NCBI GenBank assembly: GCA_014304965.1 | Contig: JACRTZ010000220.1 | Span: forward strand, 1-6,614 | Direction of reading: 5' to 3' | Length of the DNA stretch: 6,614 nucleotides | DNA from: Vulcanimicrobiota bacterium | Lineage (GTDB): Bacteria; Vulcanimicrobiota; Vulcanimicrobiia; Vulcanimicrobiales; Vulcanimicrobiaceae | Part shown: piece by piece, positions 1 to 5,774 of the stretch | Layout of the letters: every line of letters starts with the position of its first letter | Position numbering within the stretch: position 1 is the stretch's first letter | Translations under genes and position numbers: made by a program | Notes under the pieces: generated by a model | Told to the model about the DNA's origin: nothing | The model's input: the letters and a program-made list of their open reading frames with translations, nothing else | Database searches by the model: none

Positions 1-1
1 T

Positions 2-568
2 CTTTCCCTTATGTTCACGCTGGCCTCGCCGAACGCCGCCGGCGCGGCGTCCGGCACCCCGTTTGCCGGTACCGACGTGCTCCGCCTCGTGTTGCAAACG
101 CCCGTCGTCACGCGCAATCCCGCGAAGTCCGCCGACGACCGGATTTGGGTAGATCTCGAGAACTCAAAACTTGGAGGCGCCGTTCGCAGCGATCTCGCGA
201 CCTCGGGAAAGACGATCGACGACGACTGGCTGCTTGCGGTGCCGCTCGATCAGAGCGGTTTGCTCGGCGTCCACGCGGCGCTCGTCTATCGCTGGACCGG
301 GAGCGGCGCGGCGTTTGTCGGTTCTGTAGACGCAAAGGGTGGCGGCCTCACGGTGGCCGTGCGCGACGGCCACCTGTTCGCATCCGTGCCGCTCTACGGA
401 AAGCGGGATTCGTTGTGCTGTCCAGGCGCGCGCATGGTCAAGCGGATCTTGTACAGTCCTACCGTCGAGGGGTTGATCGAAGTGACGAGCGAGAAAGTGG
501 ATTTGACGCGCGCTCCGGCGGCCGCAGCCTCGCGGTCGCCAGCACACGCGAACCCGTCGCCGTCGTAA
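2..568 (+). CDS. Probable exported protein of unknown function, 5'-truncated by the window edge
   Basis: The frame is open from the window edge to a TAA at 566-568. An ATG at 11 gives 185 residues, but three more open codons (L-S-L) lie before it. The hydrophobic start followed by small residues (LSLMFTLASPNAAGA) looks like the end of a signal peptide, so the true start is probably outside the window. The body is soluble and beta-rich in appearance, with D/G turns and a VYRWTGSG segment near residue 92. A Cys pair (LCCPG, residues 135-139 counting from the ATG) follows. This order, a Y-x-W-x-G strand and then a D-x-x-CCP motif, recalls small secreted or lipoprotein-like proteins of the LppP/LprE type; that resemblance is from memory and untested. 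The tail is low-complexity Ala/Ser/Pro. It converges on the stress-protein gene and ends just before a strong hairpin. The function is unknown. Confidence 0.7.
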   Translation, partial: LSLMFTLASPNAAGAASGTPFAGTDVLRLVLQTPVVTRNPAKSADDRIWVDLENSKLGGAVRSDLATSGKTIDDDWLLAVPLDQSGLLGVHAALVYRWTGSGAAFVGSVDAKGGGLTVAVRDGHLFASVPLYGKRDSLCCPGARMVKRILYSPTVEGLIEVTSEKVDLTRAPAAAASRSPAHANPSPS

Positions 569-572
569 AAGG

Positions 573-599
573 AGAAGCCGGACATCATGTCCGGCTTCT
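573..599. terminator. Bidirectional intrinsic-type terminator between convergent genes
   Basis: A perfect inverted repeat has 13-base arms (AGAAGCCGGACAT and its complement) around one central base, so the real loop would be 3-5 nt. It starts 5 nt after the stop of the rightward gene and lies 26 nt beyond the stop of the leftward gene. The rightward strand continues with TTTCCT. The leftward strand continues with CC and then TTTT. The U-tracts are short, but stem strength and position between two convergent stops make a shared terminator the simplest reading. Confidence 0.75.
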
Positions 600-624
600 T
601 TCCTATCTCATTCGGTCTCGAGGT

Positions 625-1125
625 CTACACGTCGCTAGGGAATATCTCCCGTAGTCGGTCGCGATTGTCCGGCTTCGGTTTCACGCCGACGAGAATGCCG
701 CCGTTGTTGAGCCGATCCTCGTATTTCTTCGCGCGGTCGTGCGGGATGCCGGCGCCGACGAGCGCGCCAATGATTCCGCCAGTCGCGCCGCCGGCCCCGA
801 GGCCTGCCAGCGCAGCCGCAAGCGGCCCAGCCACGAACGGCGTCGCCACGCCGCCGGTGCCGACGATGGCGGCGATGCTTCCGGTTGCCGTCAAACCTGC
901 AACGATCGCACCGAGACCGCCGCCGATCACCGCGCCGGTCGCAGCGCCGGTTGCGGCCTTACTGCCCGTATGCTCGGCGAAATCGCGTGCCTTGGTTTTG
1001 TCGTTCATCATCACGCTGATATCGTCGTTGCTGTAACCCAATTCGTGCAAGCGGGCTACCGCATTCTCGGCCGTCGACCGGTCGTCGTACATGCCCAGTT
1101 CGTAATCTTCTTGAGTTGATGCCAT
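625..1125 (-). CDS. YflT-like general stress protein with glycine-rich hydrophobic core
   Basis: The product has 166 residues. The N-terminal 40 (GMYDDRSTAENAVARLHELGYSNDD and onward) match the pattern of the heat-induced stress protein YflT/general stress protein 17M family, a small alpha/beta module. Residues 56-127 are almost entirely Gly, Ala, Val, Ile and Thr with repeated GxxxG spacing, typical of glycine-zipper or membrane-associating segments. The C-terminus (GIPHDRAKKYEDRLNNGGI, then LVGV) is the usual closing alpha-beta unit of these proteins. Its role is not established; relatives are induced by heat or osmotic stress. The start is the ATG at 1125. A TTG at 1170 stays in frame but adds 15 residues absent from the family pattern and has no Shine-Dalgarno sequence. 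The chosen ATG also lacks one, and lies in a dyad beside a SigB-like promoter match. It is co-directional with selB, 113 nt downstream, so readthrough from that operon is possible. Confidence 0.8.
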   Translation of the reverse strand: MASTQEDYELGMYDDRSTAENAVARLHELGYSNDDISVMMNDKTKARDFAEHTGSKAATGAATGAVIGGGLGAIVAGLTATGSIAAIVGTGGVATPFVAGPLAAALAGLGAGGATGGIIGALVGAGIPHDRAKKYEDRLNNGGILVGVKPKPDNRDRLREIFPSDV

Positions 1126-1145
1126 GCCGGATTCATACCCGGCAT
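1124..1145 (-). promoter_or_regulatory. Inverted repeat overlapping the stress gene start codon
   Basis: ATGCCGG and CCGGCAT form a perfect 7-bp dyad with an 8-nt spacer. Read on the minus strand, the 3' arm includes the first two bases of the ATG at 1125. In a longer transcript the start codon would be paired. As DNA it could be an operator, since it also covers the GGGTAT box. The arms are directly visible; the function is inferred. Confidence 0.5.
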
Positions 1146-1158
1146 CCGTCGACCTAAC
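1135..1158 (-). promoter_or_regulatory. Possible SigB-like promoter of the stress gene
   Basis: On the minus strand, GTTAGG (1153-1158) is followed after 12 nt by GGGTAT (1135-1140). This resembles the general-stress sigma factor pattern GTTTAA-N12-14-GGGTAT, with an exact -10 box and a weak -35 box. The -10 lies only 9 nt from the ATG at 1125, so a transcript would be leaderless or nearly so, which agrees with the missing Shine-Dalgarno sequence. An A8 tract (1175-1182) lies a little upstream. It is unknown whether this organism has such a sigma factor, and short matches like this arise by chance. Confidence 0.3.
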
Positions 1159-1202
1159 CGACGCAGCCAAAACATTTTTTTTGAAGCAAGCGCGTTTCGC
1201 TT

Positions 1203-1241
1203 ATGTCGCCTACGAACGCAGGCGCACGACAGGCGACATCA
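1203..1241 (-). other. Stem-loop abutting the selB UGA codon
   Basis: On the minus strand the last A of the selB stop TGA (1239-1241) begins an 8-bp perfect stem, ATGTCGCC (1232-1239) with GGCGACAT (1203-1210), around a 21-nt loop. The loop can fold further as CG-U-GCG, a CCUG tetraloop, then CGU-U-CG, which puts the apex about 17-20 nt after the UGA. No U-tract follows on this strand; an A8 tract comes later. It is therefore not a typical intrinsic terminator. It could stabilise the 3' end of the operon mRNA, or be SECIS-like. Confidence 0.5.
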
Positions 1242-3110
1242 ACGGCGTTGACGCAACACGCGCACGTCGCCCGAGCGTAACGTCAGGCCGTTCGCGTCGA
1301 ACCATTCTAAGAGCGGCACGGCGTACTTTCGCGTCGTGCCGACGACGTCCCGGAAACGCGCCATCGTCATCTCACGTTCGGCGCGCAACACCGTCTCGAC
1401 GCGCGCCGAGATCGCCTCGATCTGCTCGCGCCGGTAGAGCGCGTCGCCGACTTTCACGAGTTGCCGGCCGGCCAACAGCGTCTCGAACGCGGCCCCGACG
1501 CCCTCAATCTTCGAAGAACGAACGAGGCCCGCAACGGTGGCGAAATCGGCGGGTAGAAAAGGCTGGTCCGCAACTCCCGTGAGCGCAGCATCGAAAAAGG
1601 CCCGTTGCTCCTCGCTCAAACGCGGCGAAAAATCCGGCGTGAAGTAGTAGCCGTGCCGGTGCGCGACGCGACCTTCTTCGACGAAGACCGCGAGCAATCG
1701 CTGGAGTTGCCCCTCCGGAATCGCGAGCGCACGCGCCAGCGCGAGCGCGGTCGTGCCGACCGTCCAAGGCGCCTCGCTTTGATGCGCGTCGAGTTGCGTG
1801 AGAACCCGCTCCAGCAACGCGAGCGCGCTCGGCGCGTCAACGTACGCAGCGGGACGCGCGAGCACAAACGCATGCGCACCGGCGACGAGCCCGGCCAGGA
1901 GTTCGGCCGCGCTTTCCGCGCGCACGTTCGCGACGGCGGCGATGCGTTCCGCGCCGGCGCCCGCAATGCCCGCGCTCCCCAACGCGGCGATCACGGCGCT
2001 GCGTTCGGGCGACTCTTCGCCGTCGTCGTTCTGCACGTGTGAGGCGAAAGCGTCCGCGTTCGCTTCGATCGAGCCGCCGCCGAGCAGACGCTTCGGCGTC
2101 ATCGCGCGCAGGACGAACGTTTCGCCGGGATAGGTAACGACGGCCTCGCGCAGGTACAAGCGCGCGGCGCACGCGTCCGGCGACGCGGGCGGCGTCGCAA
2201 ACACGAGCGTCCCCAGAATCTCCGCGCTTCCCAGATACGCGCGGACGGCGGTGCGCTTGCGCGAAATCGGCGGCGCGCCTGCAACCGGCCGAAAGCGCAC
2301 GTCGAACGCGGCGGCCGGCAAGAATTGCGATGCAGCGAGAACGGCGCCGCGGCGAATCTCGCGCACTTCAACGCCGGGCAGATTGACCGCGACCCGCGAG
2401 CCCGCCGCGACATCGTCGCGCGCTTCACCGAATACGTGCATGCTCCGCACGCGCACCTTCCGGCCGGGCGGCGTCAGCTGCAACTCGTCGCCCACGCGAA
2501 GCCTGCCCTGGGAAAGCGATCCCGTCACGATCGTTCCGCGACCCGGTAGCGCGAACACCCGGTCCACCGGGAGAAACGCCGGCGCTTCCGGCGCGCGCGG
2601 TGCAAGCCCGGAAAGAGCTTCGTGAATCGCGTCGCGCAAGGCGGCGAGCCCCGCTCCCGTCACCGACGACACCGCAACGACCGGCGCATCGAACGCTACC
2701 GTGCCGGTCGTCGCGCGGCGAATCTGGGCGATTGCATTTTCCAACGCGGCGGGGTCTACCAGATCCGACTTGGTGACGACGACGATCGCCGCACGCACGT
2801 TGAGGAAATCGAGGATCGCGAGATGCTCGAGCGTTTGCGGGCGGACACCTTCGTTTGCGGCGACGACCAGTAAAAGCAACTCCATGCCCGCCGCGCCCGC
2901 GAGCATATTGTGCAAGAACCGTTCGTGACCGGGAACGTCCACGATCCCGGCCTCCACACCGTCGGGAAATCGCAAGTGTGCGAATCCGAGATCGAGGGTC
3001 ATGCCGCGCAGGCGTTCCTCGGCCCAGCGGTCGGGGTTCGTACCGGTCAACGCGAGGACGAGCGAGGACTTGCCGTGATCGACGTGGCCCGCCGTTCCGA
3101 CGATGTGCAC
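1239..3110 (-). CDS. selB: Selenocysteine-specific elongation factor SelB
   Basis: This GTPase carries selenocysteyl-tRNA(Sec) to the ribosome and binds the SECIS hairpin downstream of an in-frame UGA. Its 623 residues are close to the roughly 614 of E. coli SelB. Visible GTPase motifs are the P-loop GHVDHGKS (8-15), switch I RGMTLDLGFA (35-44), G3 DVPGHE (58-63), G4 TKSD (113-116; TKxD in place of NKxD is normal for SelB) and G5 SSVTG (148-152). An EF-Tu-type barrel follows (VDRVFALPGRGTIVTGS, 182-198). The C-terminal part, about 370-623, contains the winged-helix repeats and ends with the SelB signature around GTTRKYA (591-597) and GDVRVL. The start is GTG at 3110, right before the P-loop region, as expected. 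No good Shine-Dalgarno sequence is seen; selA stops only 8 nt upstream, so translational coupling is likely. The TGA stop sits on a stem-loop. Confidence 0.97.
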   Translation of the reverse strand: MHIVGTAGHVDHGKSSLVLALTGTNPDRWAEERLRGMTLDLGFAHLRFPDGVEAGIVDVPGHERFLHNMLAGAAGMELLLLVVAANEGVRPQTLEHLAILDFLNVRAAIVVVTKSDLVDPAALENAIAQIRRATTGTVAFDAPVVAVSSVTGAGLAALRDAIHEALSGLAPRAPEAPAFLPVDRVFALPGRGTIVTGSLSQGRLRVGDELQLTPPGRKVRVRSMHVFGEARDDVAAGSRVAVNLPGVEVREIRRGAVLAASQFLPAAAFDVRFRPVAGAPPISRKRTAVRAYLGSAEILGTLVFATPPASPDACAARLYLREAVVTYPGETFVLRAMTPKRLLGGGSIEANADAFASHVQNDDGEESPERSAVIAALGSAGIAGAGAERIAAVANVRAESAAELLAGLVAGAHAFVLARPAAYVDAPSALALLERVLTQLDAHQSEAPWTVGTTALALARALAIPEGQLQRLLAVFVEEGRVAHRHGYYFTPDFSPRLSEEQRAFFDAALTGVADQPFLPADFATVAGLVRSSKIEGVGAAFETLLAGRQLVKVGDALYRREQIEAISARVETVLRAEREMTMARFRDVVGTTRKYAVPLLEWFDANGLTLRSGDVRVLRQRR

Positions 3111-3118
3111 GAGAATAT

Positions 3119-4495
3119 CTACTCTGCGGTAATGTCGAGCGCCACGCGCAGCGCCACGGTCAAGGCGGCGTCTTGCGCCGGCAAGATCGTGCGCAGGTCG
3201 ATCCAGATTTCATCTCCGACCGCTCGGCCGACCAGCGGAGGGCGTAACGTCCGCAAGCGTTTGGCAAGCGCGCCGCCCGTACCGCCGTGGGAGTGCAATG
3301 CGAGCGCGAGCGAGGGCAACTCGGCCTGCGGCAACGTCCCGCCGCCGGCGAACGCGCTCGACTCGACCACGCGCACCGCCGGCGCTTGCGCACCGAGCGC
3401 CGCCAGAACCGCGCCTGCGCGCACCCGCAGCGCTTCGACCGTCTGTGCGAGCATCGCGTAGAACGGGATACGCGCGAGCCCGCCCGGCCGCCCATAGAGC
3501 TGCAGCGTCGCGCCGAGCGCCGCAAGCATCGCCTTGTCCACGCGCACCGCACGCAAGAACGGATTAGAACGCAATCGCGCAAGGATCGAGGTGCGGCCGA
3601 CCAAGATGCCCGCCTGCGGACCGCCGAGCAACTTGTCGCCGGAAAATGCGATGAGATCGAGACCCGCTGCGACACTTTCTTGCACCGTCGCCTCGCGCGG
3701 CAGCCCGAACGGCGTGAGATCGACGAGCGCGCCGCTGCCGAGGTCCTCGAAGGTCGCGATGCCCACGCGCTTTCCCAGTTCGGCAAGTTCGCGCGGAGCG
3801 ACGTCAGCCGTAAAACCTTCGACGCGAAAGTTCGAGGTGTGACTGCGCAGCAGCAAGGCGGTGCGAGGCGTCAGCGCGCGCTCGTAGTCTGCGACGTAGA
3901 CGCGGTTCGTCGTGCCCACCTCTACCAAGGTTGCGCCGGTGCGCGTTACCATGTCGGGCAGGCGCATCCCGCCGCCGATCTCGACGAGTTGACCGCGCGC
4001 GACGATCACCTCGCCGTCCTTCGCAAGCGCGTCGATCGCAAGCAGCACGGCGGCGGCGCAATTGTTCACGACGAGCGCGTCTTCCGCGCCGGTAGCCTCA
4101 CGCAAGAGCGCGGTGACGCGAGCGTGGCGGGAACCGCGCGTGCCGCCCTCGAGATCGAACTCGAGGTTCGAATAGCCGCCGGAAATCCGTTCGACCGCCG
4201 CCAGTGCCTCGGCCGCGAGCGGCGCGCGCCCAAGGTTCGTGTGCAGCAAGACGCCCGTTCCGTTCAGCACGTCGAGTAAGCCGTCCGATTCGGCGAGACT
4301 CAGGCGCTCCGACGCATCGGCGGCGAGCGACGCCGCGGACGGCACGGTGCCGCCGCGCGTGACGGCCGTCCGCGCGTCGTCGAGAACCGCGGCGATCGCG
4401 GCTTTGACGGCCGCCGGCCCCACCGTCGCCGCATGGGCCCGAAGGCTCGGCTCCTCCAGCAAGCGATGAACTGCGGGCAGATCGCGCAGCGTCAC
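3119..4495 (-). CDS. selA: L-seryl-tRNA(Sec) selenium transferase SelA
   Basis: SelA is a PLP-dependent, oligomeric cytoplasmic enzyme that replaces the hydroxyl of seryl-tRNA(Sec) with selenium from selenophosphate, making selenocysteyl-tRNA(Sec). Its 458 residues compare with 463 in E. coli. The N-terminal tRNA-binding segment starts with LPAVHRLLEEPSL (6-18). The family blocks LNGTGVLLHTNLGRAPL (77-93), GGYSNLEFDLEGGTRGSR (106-123) and VVNNCAAAV (142-150) follow. The PLP lysine is K288 in FSGDKLLGGPQAGILVG. The start chosen is the GTG at 4495, which puts the LPA motif near the N-terminus as in other SelA proteins. It lies 14 nt after the thioredoxin stop and has no clear ribosome binding site, suggesting coupled translation within a trxA-selA-selB operon. 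No truncation or missing key residue was seen. Its partners selD and selC are not in the window. Confidence 0.97.
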   Translation of the reverse strand: MTLRDLPAVHRLLEEPSLRAHAATVGPAAVKAAIAAVLDDARTAVTRGGTVPSAASLAADASERLSLAESDGLLDVLNGTGVLLHTNLGRAPLAAEALAAVERISGGYSNLEFDLEGGTRGSRHARVTALLREATGAEDALVVNNCAAAVLLAIDALAKDGEVIVARGQLVEIGGGMRLPDMVTRTGATLVEVGTTNRVYVADYERALTPRTALLLRSHTSNFRVEGFTADVAPRELAELGKRVGIATFEDLGSGALVDLTPFGLPREATVQESVAAGLDLIAFSGDKLLGGPQAGILVGRTSILARLRSNPFLRAVRVDKAMLAALGATLQLYGRPGGLARIPFYAMLAQTVEALRVRAGAVLAALGAQAPAVRVVESSAFAGGGTLPQAELPSLALALHSHGGTGGALAKRLRTLRPPLVGRAVGDEIWIDLRTILPAQDAALTVALRVALDITAE

Positions 4496-4509
4496 CGCCG
4501 CGTGCTGGC

Positions 4510-4842
4510 TTAAGCCGCGCTCAGGTGCTTGTCGAGCATCGCCGTGATCACGCGCTCTTGCACGAAACCGACGACGCGGTCGACCGCTTGGCCACCCTTA
4601 AAGAGGATGAGGCACGGGATACCGGAGACATGATACTCCCCGGCCAAACCGGGGTTTTGGTCGGTATCGAGCTTCGCAAAGCGAATCCGTCCCGAATAGG
4701 TCTGCGCGACCTTCTCGACGACGGGCGCGAGCATCTTGCACGGACCGCACCATTCCGCCCAGAAATCGACCAGCACGGGCTGGTCGCTCGATAGCACCTC
4801 GCGCGAAAATGTTGCTTGCGTTACCTCGGAGAGAGCACTCAT
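4510..4842 (-). CDS. trxA: Thioredoxin
   Basis: This is a 110-residue single-domain thioredoxin, a cytoplasmic dithiol reductant normally recycled by thioredoxin reductase. The active site is WCGPCK (31-36), with Cys32 and Cys35 at the same numbers as in E. coli thioredoxin. The preceding VLVDFWAEW strand, the buried Asp and lysine (AKLDTDQNP, 57-64) and the cis-Pro76 loop are all present. Residue 77 after the cis-proline is Cys (GIPCLI) where Thr is usual, giving a third cysteine next to the active site. The ATG at 4842 is chosen because it yields a normal thioredoxin length and has a full GGAGGT upstream; the open frame to 5031 lacks any thioredoxin-like extension. It is the first gene of a tight block with selA and selB, which suggests a role in selenium reduction or in reducing selenoproteins. 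Its ATG overlaps the ATG of the divergent secreted-protein gene by two bases. Confidence 0.95.
   Translation of the reverse strand: MSALSEVTQATFSREVLSSDQPVLVDFWAEWCGPCKMLAPVVEKVAQTYSGRIRFAKLDTDQNPGLAGEYHVSGIPCLILFKGGQAVDRVVGFVQERVITAMLDKHLSAA
4828..4833 (+). promoter_or_regulatory. Ribosome binding site of the secreted-protein gene
   Basis: GGAGAG lies 7 nt before the ATG at 4841, an ideal spacing, and decides this start over the in-frame ATG at 4736. It lies inside the trxA coding sequence on the other strand. Confidence 0.65.
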
Positions 4843-5605
4843 GTCGGGATCGATACCTCCAGCCACGTTGACCGCCGTTCTTTCTGCGCGGTTGCAGGCT
4901 GCGTTCCTGGTGGCGCTGCTCCTCGCATGCGGAGCGCCGGCGTCCGCCCGCCAAGCGCCCGTCCGCGTGCTCGTCGGCACCCAGGTGTCCGACAGCGCGA
5001 GCGCCTCGATGCCGCCCCAACTCTGGGGCAAGCTCGTCGCCGATTACGTGAACGCCCAAGCGATCCCGTTCAACGGAACGCCGAAGCTCGACGACTGCCA
5101 CAAGGCGGGAGCCGACTTCATGCTGGATGCCCCGTTCGAGCTGCGCCCGCGTCTGCCCGGCATGCCGAATTCGAGCGGACGCGTCGCTGCGCGCACGCAT
5201 CTGGTAATCACGAATTGCCTGACGGAAACCGTTGCCCAGGACGTGGCGATCAACTTCGACAGCGATCCCGCGAGCCAGAACGAGGGCGACTTCGAAAGCT
5301 CGCCCCAGATCACGTGGTCGCGCAACGTGCCCGCGGCGCTCGCGAAGCATCCCGTCTTTTTCCCGCGCGTCTCACGCGTGCTGAGTCTCAACGCGCCGTT
5401 CGCAACCATAGATTCGTACGAGGGCGCAAAAATCGGCGACGTCCTGCGCATCTACGCCGACGCGAATCGGCGCAAGAAGGGCCCGGTCTACATGACGGTT
5501 TCGGCGCTCAACGGTAAGACGCTCGACGTGTTCTTCTCGCAAGCGGCGAGCCCGCAACCCGCCGCCGGCGACTTCGTCGAACCCGCCCCCAAACAAACTC
5601 CGTAG
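4841..5605 (+). CDS. Secreted or lipoprotein-type protein of unknown function
   Basis: The product has 254 residues. The N-terminus has Arg17 followed by a hydrophobic stretch (AAFLVALLLAC, 20-30). It fits either a lipobox with lipidated Cys30 (LLLAC) or signal peptidase I cleavage after ASA (34-36), so the mature protein is outside the cytoplasm. The mature part has two cysteines, C86 (LDDCHKAGADF) and C126 (LVITNCLTET), a likely disulfide. The start of the mature part (VRVLVGTQVSDSA) resembles the alpha/beta opening of periplasmic TolB-N/CsgG-like domains, and the C-terminal third (EGAKIGDVLRIYAD to LNGKTLDVFFS) reads like a small beta-barrel as in FlgT-type C-terminal domains. Both comparisons are impressions, not assignments. 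The tail is Pro/Ala-rich. The start at 4841 is supported by GGAGAG and by signal peptide length; the upstream ATG at 4736 would add a hydrophilic segment antisense to trxA. The function is unknown. Confidence 0.8.
   Translation: MSGSIPPATLTAVLSARLQAAFLVALLLACGAPASARQAPVRVLVGTQVSDSASASMPPQLWGKLVADYVNAQAIPFNGTPKLDDCHKAGADFMLDAPFELRPRLPGMPNSSGRVAARTHLVITNCLTETVAQDVAINFDSDPASQNEGDFESSPQITWSRNVPAALAKHPVFFPRVSRVLSLNAPFATIDSYEGAKIGDVLRIYADANRRKKGPVYMTVSALNGKTLDVFFSQAASPQPAAGDFVEPAPKQTP
4855..4860 (-). promoter_or_regulatory. Ribosome binding site of trxA
   Basis: On the minus strand a full GGAGGT lies 12 nt before the ATG at 4842, slightly farther than ideal. It supports this start over the longer open frame. 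It falls inside the coding sequence of the divergent secreted-protein gene. Confidence 0.6.
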
Positions 5606-5698
5606 CACGCCGTCGCACGCGTGGCAGGCGCAAGCCGCGCTCTGGCAGTTGCTTGCAAACGCCGGGCCGGAATACGGAGCACGCGACTAGCGGTTTGC

Positions 5699-5727
5699 TT
5701 GCCGCCGGGGTTGCGGCGCGGTAGTAT
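5699..5727 (+). promoter_or_regulatory. Possible sigma70-type promoter of the Uma2 gene
   Basis: TTGCCG (5699-5704) and TAGTAT (5722-5727) are separated by 17 nt, and each matches four of six consensus positions. It would give a leader of about 40 nt before the ATG at 5775. The boxes and spacing are visible; activity is inferred. Confidence 0.4.
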
Positions 5728-5765
5728 GGCGGTAACGGCCGGGCAACTCCTTCCGGCTACGCTTC

Positions 5766-5770
5766 GAGGG
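5766..5770 (+). promoter_or_regulatory. Ribosome binding site of the Uma2 gene
   Basis: GAGGG ends 4 nt before the ATG at 5775, slightly close but the only purine-rich site in reach. It supports that ATG as the start. Confidence 0.5.
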
Positions 5771-5774
5771 TGCC

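Larger units (their letters stand above)
5606..5774. other. Intergenic region between the secreted-protein and Uma2 genes
   Basis: This 169-nt stretch has no convincing gene. It holds a weak hairpin directly after the upstream stop (5-bp arms at 5606-5610 and 5619-5623, no T-tract), an imperfect stem-loop near 5644-5663, and a plausible promoter at 5699-5727. A short dyad (GCCGG and CCGGC around a 10-nt loop) lies in the putative leader at about 5736-5755. No tRNA-like fold was recognised. Confidence 0.4.

Noticed and set aside
1126..1170. Longer stress-protein start at the TTG at 1170
   Set aside because: It adds 15 residues with no family resemblance, uses a rare start codon, and has only an A-rich sequence upstream with no Shine-Dalgarno match.
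1175..1202. Intrinsic terminator after selB using the AAGCG/CGCTT stem and the homopolymer tract
   Set aside because: In the direction of selB transcription the tract after the stem is A8, not U8, and on the other strand the T8 precedes the stem; neither arrangement fits an intrinsic terminator.
1126..1238. tRNA-Sec (selC) in the gap after selB
   Set aside because: I looked for a long acceptor and extra arm with a TCA anticodon on both strands and found none; the dyads there do not form a cloverleaf.
1605..2042. Arg-rich open frames on the plus strand across selB and selA
   Set aside because: They are shadows of the confirmed selB and selA frames, a product of high third-position GC; their translations are Arg/Ala-rich with no domain pattern.
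4736..4840. N-terminal extension of the secreted-protein gene from the ATG at 4736
   Set aside because: It would place 35 hydrophilic residues before a clear signal peptide and runs antisense to trxA; the ATG at 4841 has a well-spaced GGAGAG.
4843..5031. 63-residue N-terminal extension of thioredoxin
   Set aside because: The extension is low-complexity, antisense to the secreted-protein gene, and unlike any thioredoxin extension; the ATG at 4842 gives the standard length and has GGAGGT upstream.
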